Numbered from the stretch's first letter, positions 39,370 to 47,933 are shown. The stretch is DNA of 48,888 bases from an uncultured bacterium (GCA_905215645.1 CAJMQS010000014.1:1-48888); one strand, 5' to 3'. The notes: generated by a model not told the origin, from the letters alone. Numbers and translations: made by a program.

Positions 39370-39579
39370 CGGGCCTTTCAGATGTCAGATTTAATAAGAC
39401 GTCAGAACAGCCCTGACGGGCCTTTCAGATGTCAGACGTCAGATTGACCCGCGATAAGCAAATCGGTCCTGCTGCTAGACTGGACAAAGCTGACGTCTGA
39501 CGTCTCAAGGCCCGTTAGGGCCGTATCTGACTTCTTGTCATGACGTCTCAAGGCCCGTCAGGGCCGTGTCTGACTTCTT
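39351..39579. repeat. Family II repeat, copy E (core type beta)
   Basis: Two left units (39351-39383, 39398-39430), core type beta (GACCCGCGATAAGCAAATCG...TGCTGCTAGACTGGAC) and two right units (39503-39535, 39546-39579). It overlaps the end of the amidase gene and separates it from the DUF1659-DUF2922-YvrJ genes. Confidence 0.85.
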
Positions 39580-39644
39580 ACCAGCCCCCGCCCCCTTACA
39601 CTCTCTGACCTGGATCATCTTGTAAACAAAGGAGGAATGAACCA

Positions 39645-39872
39645 ATGGCAGCAACGAAAGACCTGACTGCAGTGACCCTGCAGCTGGAAGTAAAGAATGG
39701 AGTGGACAAGAATGACCAGCCCAAATTCAAGAACATCAGCTATGACAACCTGGATACCAAAGCCACGGCGGACCAGCTGGCGGAAATGGGCAAAGAATTC
39801 GGCGGACTGATGGAAGAAGCTCCCCACGGCCTGTACGTGGTGGAACGGCATCAGCTCACGGAAGAAGCGTAA
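39645..39872 (+). CDS. DUF1659-family small protein
   Basis: This 75-residue acidic protein has LTAVTLQLEVKNGVDKNDQPKFKNISY and ATADQLAEMGKEFGGLME. It matches the DUF1659 pattern, small Firmicute proteins usually found beside DUF2922 and YvrJ genes. Function unknown. AAAGGAGG precedes the ATG. It is the first gene of a tight three-gene operon. Confidence 0.78.
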   Translation: MAATKDLTAVTLQLEVKNGVDKNDQPKFKNISYDNLDTKATADQLAEMGKEFGGLMEEAPHGLYVVERHQLTEEA

Positions 39873-39886
39873 AGGAGGCATGACAG

Positions 39887-40135
39887 ATGGCAGATTCCCG
39901 GAAATTGGACCTGATCTTCAAAGACAGCAAAAAAGCCACCAAGAACATCCGCATCCCCAATCCCCGCACGGACGTAGATAAGGAAGCGGTGCTCCCGGTG
40001 ATGGAAAAGGTGGTGGAAAGCAAGATTTTCCTCTCCCGGAACAACCTTCCGGTGGAAACCGTCCAGGCAGCCAAGGTGACGGACGTACAGGACCTCTTGG
40101 CGGACCCGGCTTCTGACGAAAGCGCCGAGGGCTGA
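39887..40135 (+). CDS. DUF2922-family small protein
   Basis: This 82-residue protein begins ADSRKLDLIFKDSKKATKNIRIPNPRTDVDKEAV, the DUF2922 pattern (beta-hairpin N-terminus, then a helix). Function unknown. It starts 14 bp after the DUF1659 gene with AAAGGAGG upstream and ends 2 bp before the yvrJ-like gene. Confidence 0.78.
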   Translation: MADSRKLDLIFKDSKKATKNIRIPNPRTDVDKEAVLPVMEKVVESKIFLSRNNLPVETVQAAKVTDVQDLLADPASDESAEG

Positions 40136-40137
40136 CC

Positions 40138-40287
40138 ATGGACGACCTGACCCTGCTGGCCGGCCAAGCTGCTCAGTACGGCTTCCCCATGGTCATCTCC
40201 TGGTACCTGTTGGTACGGATGGAAGAGAAACTGGAGAACCTGACCCAGAGCATCGAACGGCTGCGCATGGCAGTGAAGATGGAATAG
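40138..40287 (+). CDS. YvrJ-family membrane peptide
   Basis: This 49-residue protein has a hydrophobic segment QYGFPMVISWYLLVRMEEKL (about residues 13-32) followed by an amphipathic helix ending LRMAVKME. GFP..I..YLL.R.E is the YvrJ signature. With one membrane helix and a charged tail it looks holin-like, but its role is unknown. In Bacillus subtilis yvrJ lies next to the sigO-rsoA sigma genes. Here a sigma-like gene is about 3.6 kb away. GAGG lies 7 bp before the ATG. Confidence 0.75.
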   Translation: MDDLTLLAGQAAQYGFPMVISWYLLVRMEEKLENLTQSIERLRMAVKME

Positions 40288-40293
40288 AGAAGA

Positions 40294-40328
40294 AAGGGGT
40301 GCTGCACGTTGCATGCAGCACCCCCCTT
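40294..40328 (+). terminator. Terminator of the DUF1659-YvrJ operon
   Basis: The stem AAGGGGTGCTGCA/TGCAGCACCCC.CTT (loop CGTTGCA) is followed by TTCTTTTTC. It begins 6 bp after the stop codon. Convergent with the exporter gene at 40334, it may work in both directions. Confidence 0.8.
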
Positions 40329-40333
40329 CTTTT

Positions 40334-41353
40334 TCACCAGAGCCCCATGGTCTTCTGCAGAGCCAGGCTCACTGCCGTGATTCCCAGCCAGCAGCACCCT
40401 CCCAAGAGGAGGGGCTTGCCTCCGGTACGGATCAGCTTCACGATATTGCTGTTCGGTCCGATGGCGGCCATGGCCATGACGATCAGGAATTTGCTCAGGG
40501 TCTTCAAAGGAGCGAAGACACTGGCTCCGACTCCGACCTGGAGGGCCAGGGTGGTCACCAGGGAAGCCAGGATGAAATACAGCACGAAAACTGGTACGGC
40601 TTTCTTCACCTGGAATTTTTGGCCCGCTGCAGTACCTTTCTTACCATAATACACTGACAGGCCCAGAGTGATGGGGATGATGGCCAGGGTCCGGGTCAGT
40701 TTCACCGTCACCGCCTTGTCCAGGGTAGCTGTGCCCAGATTCCACATGCTGTCCCAGGTGGCTGCCGCCGCGGTTACCGAAGAAGTATCATTGACCGCCG
40801 TACCGGCAAAGATCCCGAAGCCTTCCCCACTGACGGTACTGAACCCCAGGGCTGTGCCAAGGATTGGAAACAGGATGGCTGCCAGCACGTTGAAGAAAAA
40901 GATCACGGAAATGGCCTGGGCCACTTCTTCATCGTCAGCCTGGATGGCCGGGGCGGCAGCAGCAATGGCAGAACCCCCGCAGATGGAGGACCCCACCCCC
41001 ACCAGGGTGGAAATCTTGGTAGGGATCACCAGGAGACGGTGCAGTGCATAGGAAAGCACCAGGGAGGTGGTGATGGTGGAAAGGATGATGGGCAAGGACT
41101 GCTTTCCGGTGGCAGCCACTGCATGGAGGTCCAGTCCGAACCCCAGGAACACTACGGCTGCCTGGAGCACCACTTTGCTGGTCCACTGGATCCCCGGCCC
41201 GGCAGCCCCCTTCTCCTTCCAGAACAGGGTGATGACCATCCCCATCAGGATGGCGATGACGGCGCCCCCCACCACCGGGAACAGTTTCCCCAGGAGCCAG
41301 GCCGGCACAGCGATGGCCAGGCAGGCCAAGATTCCCTTTCCTCTTTTGTCCAT
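40334..41353 (-). CDS. YeiH-family (UPF0324) putative sulfate/sulfite exporter
   Basis: This 339-residue membrane protein has about ten hydrophobic segments. Characteristic blocks are VVFLGFGLDL, VGVGSSICGGSAIAAAAPAI (about 125-144) and FAGTAVNDTSSVTAAAA (about 185-201). Family members are annotated as putative sulfate exporters, with biochemical proof lacking. It is transcribed divergently from a LysR regulator, as with E. coli yeiH and yeiE. A TATAAT at 41391-41396 (minus strand) probably drives it. Confidence 0.85.
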   Translation of the reverse strand: MDKRGKGILACLAIAVPAWLLGKLFPVVGGAVIAILMGMVITLFWKEKGAAGPGIQWTSKVVLQAAVVFLGFGLDLHAVAATGKQSLPIILSTITTSLVLSYALHRLLVIPTKISTLVGVGSSICGGSAIAAAAPAIQADDEEVAQAISVIFFFNVLAAILFPILGTALGFSTVSGEGFGIFAGTAVNDTSSVTAAAATWDSMWNLGTATLDKAVTVKLTRTLAIIPITLGLSVYYGKKGTAAGQKFQVKKAVPVFVLYFILASLVTTLALQVGVGASVFAPLKTLSKFLIVMAMAAIGPNSNIVKLIRTGGKPLLLGGCCWLGITAVSLALQKTMGLW

Positions 41354-41465
41354 TGCAGATTTCCCCTTTCATCAATTGGTTGTTTCCTGTATTATAAAGA
41401 AGTTGGCCAAAAAGATGAAATTATGGTTTATAATAGAATGATAAAATATCCTTATGGAGGAAATG

Positions 41466-42341
41466 ATGGATACCCAGCTGCGCACCTTTCTCTGTGTCTG
41501 CCAGACCATGAACTTCACCCAAGCCGCCCGGCAGCTCTTCCTGACCCAGCCGGCCGTTTCCCAGCACATCCATGCCCTGGAAAAACGCTACGGCCTGCCC
41601 CTTTTCACCCATGAGGGAAAGGCCCTGGCCCTGACCCCTGCCGGGAAGACCCTGGCCGCCTATGCCCGGCTCCTGCAGAACGATGAGACCCTATTGGCCC
41701 GGAAAATGGAAGACTGCCAGAAAGGGACCCACCGGGTCACCTTCGGGGTCACCATGACCATTGGAGAATACGGCATCGCCCAGCCGGCGGCCCGCTACCT
41801 GAAAGCCCATCCAGATGTAGAACTGACCCTTGTTTTCGGGAATACCCGGGACCTGCTCCATCGGCTTGACCAGGGGGAATTGGATTTCGCCCTGGTGGAA
41901 GGGTATTATCCCCCGGAATCCTATGACCATCTGCTGTTCCGCCTGGAGCCATTCGTCCCCGTGGCTTCTGCTGTCCACCGTTTTCCCCGGGAACCGGAAC
42001 TCTGCCGGGATCTTCTGGGAGAGCGGCTGCTGGTACGGGAACCTGGCTCCGGCACCCGGAACATCCTGGAACGGAACCTGTCCCTCCAGGGCCTCACCCT
42101 GGACCAGTTCGCCCACCGGATCCAGGTAGGGAACATGCATACCTTGATCCAATTGCTGGAAGAAGACTGCGGAATCACCTTCCTGTACCGGATCGCCGTA
42201 GAAAAAGAAATCGCAGACGGACGGATCCGTCTGCTTCCTTTGAAAGATTTCTCCATGGTGCACCCCTTCGATTTCATCTGGCCCAAAGACAGCATCTTCG
42301 CGCCAGAGTTCCGGGAGATCTGCCGAGAGCTGAAGGGGTAA
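41466..42341 (+). CDS. LysR-family transcriptional regulator
   Basis: This 291-residue protein has an N-terminal winged helix-turn-helix, MDTQLRTFLCVCQTMNFTQAARQLFLTQPAVSQHIHALEKRYG, and a periplasmic-binding-like effector domain (about 90-290). It is of the CysB/YeiE-like subgroup in architecture. Position suggests that it controls the divergent yeiH-like gene. The third of three near ATGs (41466) is best spaced from GGAGG; 41463 and 41454 are alternatives. Its stop lies 6 bp from the convergent rsmI end. Confidence 0.9.
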   Translation: MDTQLRTFLCVCQTMNFTQAARQLFLTQPAVSQHIHALEKRYGLPLFTHEGKALALTPAGKTLAAYARLLQNDETLLARKMEDCQKGTHRVTFGVTMTIGEYGIAQPAARYLKAHPDVELTLVFGNTRDLLHRLDQGELDFALVEGYYPPESYDHLLFRLEPFVPVASAVHRFPREPELCRDLLGERLLVREPGSGTRNILERNLSLQGLTLDQFAHRIQVGNMHTLIQLLEEDCGITFLYRIAVEKEIADGRIRLLPLKDFSMVHPFDFIWPKDSIFAPEFREICRELKG

Positions 42342-42347
42342 AAGGGT

Positions 42348-43178
42348 TCATTCCCGCACCAAGCGATTGTACAATTCCCGTTTGGGCACTTTATAGGCTT
42401 TGGCCACCTGGGCCAAGGCCTCTTTTTTATCCATTCCCTGTTCCAGCAGGGCTTTCACCGCATCCAGGGGATCCCCCTGGGGTTCCTGTTTCTCCTCTTT
42501 TCCCTGTTCCACCACCAGGACGAATTCCCCCCGGGGCGGATTTTCCAGCAGATGCTGCCGGCAGGTGGAAATGGTCCCCCGGAAGAACTCTTCATGGAGC
42601 TTGGTCAGTTCCCGGCCCAGGGTCATTTTCCGGTCCCCCCACACTTCTTCCATATCTTGGAGCACATCCAGAATCCGGTGGGGGGCTTCGTAGAGGACCA
42701 GGGTGGCCGGGATGTTTTTCCATTCTTCCAGCTTCTCCTTCCGGTTCTTCCGGCTCTTGGGCAGAAAGGCGCCAAAGAAGAACGGGGTGCTGGGCAGACC
42801 GGAAGCCACCAAGGCCGTAAGACAGGCATTGGCCCCCGGCACAGGGACAACCTGGAACCCAGCGGCAATGGCCTGTTGGGCGATCAGTTCCCCTGGGTCC
42901 GAGATCCCCGGGAAACCCGCATCCGTCACCAACGCGATGTCTTTCCCGGCAGCCAGAGCTTCCAGCAGCACCGGCCCCTGTTTTTCTTTATTGTGTTCAT
43001 GGTAGCTGAGCAGCTGGCCGTGGATGCCGAAATGGGTCAGCAGCTGCCGGGTATGCCGGGTATCTTCCGCCGCGATCAGGTCCGCCTCCTGGAGCACACG
43101 CACTGCTCGGGGCGTCATGTCTTCCAGGTTCCCGATGGGGGTAGCACACAGATACAGGGTCCCTTTTTCATTTTCCAT
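42348..43178 (-). CDS. rsmI: 16S rRNA (cytidine-2'-O)-methyltransferase RsmI
   Basis: This 276-residue SAM-dependent enzyme methylates C1402 of 16S rRNA. It has the tetrapyrrole-methylase fold with LYLCATPIGNLEDMTPRAVRVL at the N-terminus, AAEDTRHTRQLL, VTDAGFPGISDPGE (about 88-101) and VPVPGANA. It overlaps the preceding methyltransferase gene by 11 bp. It is last in the tmk-holB operon, matching the Bacillus order (yabB-yazA-yabC, here without yazA). Confidence 0.95.
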   Translation of the reverse strand: MENEKGTLYLCATPIGNLEDMTPRAVRVLQEADLIAAEDTRHTRQLLTHFGIHGQLLSYHEHNKEKQGPVLLEALAAGKDIALVTDAGFPGISDPGELIAQQAIAAGFQVVPVPGANACLTALVASGLPSTPFFFGAFLPKSRKNRKEKLEEWKNIPATLVLYEAPHRILDVLQDMEEVWGDRKMTLGRELTKLHEEFFRGTISTCRQHLLENPPRGEFVLVVEQGKEEKQEPQGDPLDAVKALLEQGMDKKEALAQVAKAYKVPKRELYNRLVRE

Positions 43179-43902
43179 GGGATTCCTCCCCTTTCATCGC
43201 ATAATAGGCCAGAGTCTGCCGGCTGAAGGAGCCGTCTTTCTCGTACATGCATAAAGGTGGCAGCACCTCCAGCCCCGGCTTCCCTCCCTTGACGAATTCC
43301 GCCAAAAAGATCCAGGCCGGCCGGTCCACATAGGCATGGACCCACTGGAGCCGTTTCAGTTCCAATTGGTATCGGATCCCCAGCTTCACCGCATCGGTGA
43401 ACCGTTCCGGCAACTGGACCAGAGCGAGCCGGCCCCGTGTCTTCAGGGCAAAGGCCGCCGCTGCGAAAAAGTCCTCCAGGGTAGTGCCCACTTCGTGGCA
43501 GGCTGCCTCCCCGATCTGCCTTTTCCGGCCTCCGATCCGATAGGGCGGATTGGCGGCCACCAGGTCCATGGCGTCACAGGGCAATAGCTGCCGGTACTCC
43601 CGGAGATCCGCCTGCCGGGCTTCCACCCGGTGTTCCAGGCCGTTTTCCCGGATGCTCCGCTGGAACAATTCCACCACATGGGGGTTGATGTCCACCCCCA
43701 GCACCTGTTCCGCGCCCCGGTTGGCCAGAAGCAGGCTGACCGCTCCGGTGCCGCAGCCCAGTTCCAGGACTTTTGCCCGGCGTACCAGATGGGGGAAAGC
43801 GGCCAGGAATACCGCATCCGTAGTGAAACAGAATTCCCGAGGATCCTGCCAGATCTTGGTGATCCCGTCAGGCAGGCAGTCCAGCCGTTCCGTCCCTTCC
43901 AT
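43168..43902 (-). CDS. tRNA1(Val) (adenine-37-N6)-methyltransferase-like protein (YabB/TrmN6)
   Basis: This 244-residue class I methyltransferase has a SAM motif VLELGCGTGAVSLLLA (about 40-55) and a VAANPPYR catalytic motif (about 114-121), typical of N6-adenine methylation. Family members modify A37 of certain tRNAs. It overlaps ricT by 1 bp and rsmI by 11 bp. Confidence 0.9.
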   Translation of the reverse strand: MEGTERLDCLPDGITKIWQDPREFCFTTDAVFLAAFPHLVRRAKVLELGCGTGAVSLLLANRGAEQVLGVDINPHVVELFQRSIRENGLEHRVEARQADLREYRQLLPCDAMDLVAANPPYRIGGRKRQIGEAACHEVGTTLEDFFAAAAFALKTRGRLALVQLPERFTDAVKLGIRYQLELKRLQWVHAYVDRPAWIFLAEFVKGGKPGLEVLPPLCMYEKDGSFSRQTLAYYAMKGEESHGK

Positions 43903-44753
43903 TATTTCTCAGCCCGGGAGGCTTCTACGATTTCATCCCAGGAAACCACGATCCGGTTCCCAGGGGACAGTTCCACCGTCACCGTCTGTTCCCGGCGGCT
44001 GATGTTCATGACCATCCCTTCTCCTCCTGGGGTCACCACTTTCATGCCGGGACGGGGCACCATGGTCCGAGGTTCCTTTTTCTTTTCCCGTTTTTTGCAG
44101 CAGCCGCCGCAGTACAGGTCGCTTTCATATTTCAGGCAGCACAGGAGCCGGCCGCAAATCCCTGAGATCTTGGTGGGGTTCAGGGACAGGTTCTGTTCTT
44201 TGGCCATTTTGATAGAGACAGGCTCGAAATCCCCCAAGAAGGTGGCGCAGCACAAAGGCCGGCCGCAGCATCCGATGCCGCCCAGCATCTTGGCCTCGTC
44301 CCGGACCCCGATCTGCCGCAGTTCGATCCTGGTGCGGAACACCGCGGCCAGGTCCTTCACCAGTTCCCGAAAGTCGATCCGCCCATCCGCGGTGAAGTAG
44401 AAAATGATCTTCCCTACATCAAAGGTGTATTCCACATTGACCAGATGCATATCCAGCTTCCGGGCCGCGATTTTCTTTTCACAGATGACAAAGGCCTCTT
44501 TTTCCTTCCGGTGGTTTTCTTCCACCTTCCGGGCATCTTGTTCTGTGGCCTTGCGGATCACGGTCTTCAGGGGAGAGACGATTTTCCCTTCCTCCACTTC
44601 CTGCCGAGGGATCACCACTTCCCCGTATTCAATGCCCCGGGCCGTTTCCACGATGGCATGGTCGCCCTTTGCCAGATCGTATTCCCCCGGAGAGAAATAA
44701 TAGATTTTTCCGGCTCGTTTGAACCGGATTCCAACGATGGTAACCAATTTCAT
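43902..44753 (-). CDS. ricT: PSP1-domain protein RicT (YaaT)
   Basis: This 283-residue protein has the PSP1 C-terminal domain and the Cys-rich block GGIGCCGRPLCCATFLGDFE and ICGRLLCCLKYE. In Bacillus RicT works with RicA and RicF, binds iron-sulfur clusters and aids RNase Y processing; whether the partners exist here cannot be seen. It overlaps holB by 4 bp. Confidence 0.93.
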   Translation of the reverse strand: MKLVTIVGIRFKRAGKIYYFSPGEYDLAKGDHAIVETARGIEYGEVVIPRQEVEEGKIVSPLKTVIRKATEQDARKVEENHRKEKEAFVICEKKIAARKLDMHLVNVEYTFDVGKIIFYFTADGRIDFRELVKDLAAVFRTRIELRQIGVRDEAKMLGGIGCCGRPLCCATFLGDFEPVSIKMAKEQNLSLNPTKISGICGRLLCCLKYESDLYCGGCCKKREKKKEPRTMVPRPGMKVVTPGGEGMVMNISRREQTVTVELSPGNRIVVSWDEIVEASRAEK

Positions 44754-45796
44754 ATCTCCTTATCCAGTTGATGGATTTCCATAAACAATGCTTCTATGGC
44801 CATCCGGCGGACCACAAAGGATTGGAGGGCCCGCCGGCATTTTTCGGTCAGCACCAGGGCCTGCCGGATCTTCTTTTCCGACCAGTCGGCGAAGCACAGG
44901 CCCAGCCGGGACCGCAGGTCTTCATTATACAGAGGCTGAGGCAGCCGGCTCTGGAGGATCAGCCCGTCCCGCAGCAGCAGGAGCAGCAGTTCCATCATCA
45001 CCAGGCTTTCCTCCCGGTCATTCTGGAGCAGCCAGGGCAGCCCGGCCGTATAGACCAGCAGATCTTCTCGGCCCGATTGTTCCAAAAGGTCCAGGATCTC
45101 TTCCCGGAGCTCCAGGGCATCCATCCGGAACCAGGCCAGGGCTTTCCCGGCCGAGCCCCCTGCCAGATGGGCCAGGATGGGCAGTTCCTGCTTCCATTTG
45201 GCCTCCGCCTGAGCAAGATCCCCTTCGGCCAAGCTTTCCGGCCGGTCGTTTTCTCCCAGCCGGATGGAGGCCAGGACCTGTTCCGTCTCCTTCTCTGTGA
45301 GGGGATCGAACCGGAGACCGATGACCCGGGACCGGATGGTGGGCAGCAGCTGTTCTGCCTGATCGGCCACCAGGAGGAACAGCCAATAATCCGGCGGTTC
45401 CTCCAAGAGCTTCAGCAGGCTGTTCTGGGCTTCTTCCCGGAGGGTATGGGCTTTGTCGATGAGACAGACCTTGTAGGGCGACAGCACCGGACCGAAAGCG
45501 GCTTTGGCAATCAGTCCGTGGATGGCATCCACCCCGATGGTCCGGCTCTTCCCCCCGGGCTCCACTTCGATGAAGTCCGGATGGCTGTCATTTTCCATGG
45601 CCCGGCAGCTCCGGCAGGTACAGGGGACCAGGGGATTTTCCAGACACAGGAAGCTCTGGGCAAAAGCCCGGGCCATTTTCCGTTTCCCGATGCCTTCCGG
45701 CCCGTAAAAAAGCAGAGAGGGCGTCTTCCGCGGGCCCGTGAGCATATGCTGCAGAAAGGCCTTCTCCGCCTCATGTCCGATGATGGTATCCCACAT
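44750..45796 (-). CDS. holB: DNA polymerase III delta-prime subunit
   Basis: This 348-residue clamp-loader AAA+ subunit begins MWDTIIGHEAEKAFLQHML and contains LLFYGPEGIGKRKMARAFA (Walker A-like), a zinc motif around PCTCRSC, and AHTLREEAQNSLLKLLEEPP (sensor region). ATG 45796 is chosen for GGAGG 7 bp upstream. It lies between tmk and ricT as in Bacillus, although the yaaQ and yaaR genes usually found between them are missing. Confidence 0.93.
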   Translation of the reverse strand: MWDTIIGHEAEKAFLQHMLTGPRKTPSLLFYGPEGIGKRKMARAFAQSFLCLENPLVPCTCRSCRAMENDSHPDFIEVEPGGKSRTIGVDAIHGLIAKAAFGPVLSPYKVCLIDKAHTLREEAQNSLLKLLEEPPDYWLFLLVADQAEQLLPTIRSRVIGLRFDPLTEKETEQVLASIRLGENDRPESLAEGDLAQAEAKWKQELPILAHLAGGSAGKALAWFRMDALELREEILDLLEQSGREDLLVYTAGLPWLLQNDREESLVMMELLLLLLRDGLILQSRLPQPLYNEDLRSRLGLCFADWSEKKIRQALVLTEKCRRALQSFVVRRMAIEALFMEIHQLDKEI

Positions 45797-45813
45797 AGCC
45801 CTTCCTCCTGCCC

Positions 45814-46437
45814 TTAGATCCATTTCTCCAGTTTCTTGATGATCTCTTCCGTGACCACTTCCGGTTCCTCCAGGGCATCCACCACCAGGATCCGCTCCGG
45901 TTCCGCCTGGGCCAGCTGCAGATAGCCGGCCCGGACCCGGTCTTGGAAGGCCAGGCCCTGGAGTTCGAATTTATCCACGATGCCCCGGTCATTCCGCCGC
46001 TTCAGCAGCTCCCGGGGATCTCCGTCCAAGAGCAGGGTCACATCGGGACGCAGGCCCCGGGTGGCGAAATCGTTGAGTTTCCGCAGCTGGTCCAGGTCCA
46101 TATCCCGGAGGATACCCTGATAGACCAGGGTGGAATCGCTGAACCGGTCGCAGAGGACCACTTTTCCCGCATCCAGGGCGGGACGGATCACCTGGCTCAC
46201 ATGGTCGGCCCGGGCGGCCAGCTGCAGCAGGCTTTCCGTTTCCGGGGACAGCTGCAGGGCCGGGTCCAGGACCAGTTCCCGGATGCTTTCCGCCGTTTCC
46301 GTCCCTCCCGGTTCCCGGGTGATCAGCACCTCCCGGCCATAGAGCCGGAACCAGCTGGCCAGCTGCTGGGCCTGGGTGGTCTTGCCTCCCCCGTCCGGCC
46401 CTTCCAGGGTAATGAACAAACCTTTTCCTTTTTTCAT
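45814..46437 (-). CDS. tmk: Thymidylate kinase
   Basis: This 207-residue enzyme phosphorylates dTMP to dTDP. The P-loop LEGPDGGGKTTQAQQL is at about 13-28, the DR motif LCDRFSDSTLVYQG at about 98-111, and a LID-like region follows. It overlaps the decarboxylase stop by 4 bp. Confidence 0.96.
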   Translation of the reverse strand: MKKGKGLFITLEGPDGGGKTTQAQQLASWFRLYGREVLITREPGGTETAESIRELVLDPALQLSPETESLLQLAARADHVSQVIRPALDAGKVVLCDRFSDSTLVYQGILRDMDLDQLRKLNDFATRGLRPDVTLLLDGDPRELLKRRNDRGIVDKFELQGLAFQDRVRAGYLQLAQAEPERILVVDALEEPEVVTEEIIKKLEKWI

Positions 46438-47879
46438 CGCAATACCTCGATCTGCCGGAGAGTACTGTCCCGAGGACCGCTGACCAGCAGTTTCTTTTTT
46501 TGCATTTCCCGGCAGTACCGGATCAATTCTTCCGTGATCCGCTCTCCCGGCATCACAAGGGGGATTCCCGGCGGGTAAAAGCTGATGGTCTCTCCGGCGA
46601 TTTCCCCGGCCGCTTCTTCAAAGGACACCGGCCCATGGCTGGCAAAAAACGCTTCCCGGGGAGTGAGCACCATTTCGGGCAAGTCTGCTGCCGGAGGCAC
46701 CGGTTCCAGTTTCCGTTCCGGTTTCCGGATCTCTTCCAGCACCCGGCAAAGGGCTTCTCCTACTTTTTCCAGTTCCGGTCCTGCATCAGCATACGTCACC
46801 AGCAGCAGCACATGGTCTTCATCCACCAGCTCCACGGCGATCCCTGCCTGACGGAAGGCATCCGCTGCTTCGGGACCGGTGACCCCCAGGGCACTCACCT
46901 GGAGGGTGATCTTCCCCGGATCCAGGGCCGTGACACCCCCCTTGCCCACCAGTTCCTGTTCCAGGACGGGAAGTCCCGGCACCTGATGGAGCCGGTGCCG
47001 GAGGGTCTCCGCAGCCCGCACAGACGCTTCGGCCATGGCTTTGCCCTGCTCCGCCAGCTGGGCCTGGGCCGCATCCAGTGCCCCCATCAGGAGATAATTG
47101 GGGCTGGTGGTGGTCACCAGGCTCATAGCCGCTTCCATGGCTTCCGGACGGATCCTGCCATAGCGGACCTGGAGCAGGCTGCACTGGGTCATGGCCCCCA
47201 AGATCTTGTGGGTGCTCTGGGCTGCTGCATCGGCGCCGGAAGCCATGGCACTGGGAGGCAGCTGGCTGGAAAAGCCCAGATGGGGCCCATGGGCTTCATC
47301 CACCAGCAGCACGGCCCCGTGGCGATGGGCGATTCCTGCGATTTTCCGGGTATCCGCTGCCAATCCGAAATAATTGGGAGTGGTCAGGAACACCGCCCGG
47401 ATCTCCGGATCCTGTTCCAAAGCCGTTTCCACCTGTTCTGGGCTCACCTGGAGGGTCAAGCGCCACTGAGGATCATACGCCGGCTGCACATACACCGGCC
47501 GCAGCCCTCCCAGGATCAATCCCCCCAGCACGCTCCGATGGCTGTTCCGAGGCACCAGGATCTTCTCCCCCGGTGCCAGGGCTCCCAGCAGCATGCCGTG
47601 GATCACCCCGGTGGTCCCGTTGACTCCCAGGAAGCAACGGTCCGCCCTATACAGCCGGGCAGCCAGCTCTTCCGTTTCCCGGATACAGCCTTCCGGATGG
47701 TGGATGTCATCCAGTTCGGCCATCAGGGACACATCGCTGGCAAGGGCCACATCTCCCACCAGATGGCGCAGGGCCGGATCCGCTCCTCGTCCCCCCTTAT
47801 GGCCTGGGGTATGGAGAGGATATACATGTTGAAGACGGTAGTTTTCCACAGCCGTCAGTAAAGGTCGTTTTGCATTCAT
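46434..47879 (-). CDS. Orn/Lys/Arg decarboxylase (fold-type I, YaaO-like)
   Basis: This 481-residue PLP enzyme probably decarboxylates arginine, lysine or ornithine and so feeds polyamine synthesis. It shows HTPGHKGGRGADP near residue 20, LLVDEAHGPHLGFS (PLP-binding Asp) and SAQSTHKILGAMTQ-like sequence with the PLP lysine (QSTHK). The C-terminal decarboxylase domain is present. It lacks the N-terminal response-regulator-like wing of enteric CadA/SpeF. ATG 47879 is selected for AAGGAG upstream. It heads the tmk-holB operon, as yaaO precedes tmk in Bacillus. Confidence 0.92.
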   Translation of the reverse strand: MNAKRPLLTAVENYRLQHVYPLHTPGHKGGRGADPALRHLVGDVALASDVSLMAELDDIHHPEGCIRETEELAARLYRADRCFLGVNGTTGVIHGMLLGALAPGEKILVPRNSHRSVLGGLILGGLRPVYVQPAYDPQWRLTLQVSPEQVETALEQDPEIRAVFLTTPNYFGLAADTRKIAGIAHRHGAVLLVDEAHGPHLGFSSQLPPSAMASGADAAAQSTHKILGAMTQCSLLQVRYGRIRPEAMEAAMSLVTTTSPNYLLMGALDAAQAQLAEQGKAMAEASVRAAETLRHRLHQVPGLPVLEQELVGKGGVTALDPGKITLQVSALGVTGPEAADAFRQAGIAVELVDEDHVLLLVTYADAGPELEKVGEALCRVLEEIRKPERKLEPVPPAADLPEMVLTPREAFFASHGPVSFEEAAGEIAGETISFYPPGIPLVMPGERITEELIRYCREMQKKKLLVSGPRDSTLRQIEVLR

Positions 47880-47903
47880 GGTTTCACTCCTTGGTAACGT
47901 CTT

Positions 47904-47933
47904 ATTGTACCATATGGATGAATTTGCCTGCAA
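47904..47933 (-). promoter_or_regulatory. Promoter of the decarboxylase-rsmI operon with overlapping inverted repeat
   Basis: On the minus strand TTGCAG (47933-47928), an 18-bp spacer and TACAAT (47909-47904), 25 bp before the start codon. An inverted repeat AATTTGC-CT-GCAAATT at 47921-47936 covers the -35 box and may be an operator. A similar sequence occurs at 146-163. Confidence 0.6.

Noticed and set aside
35979..40287. Complete prophage
   Set aside because: No integrase, terminase, portal, capsid, tail genes or attachment sites are visible; only replication-like, sigma, amidase and small genes are present.
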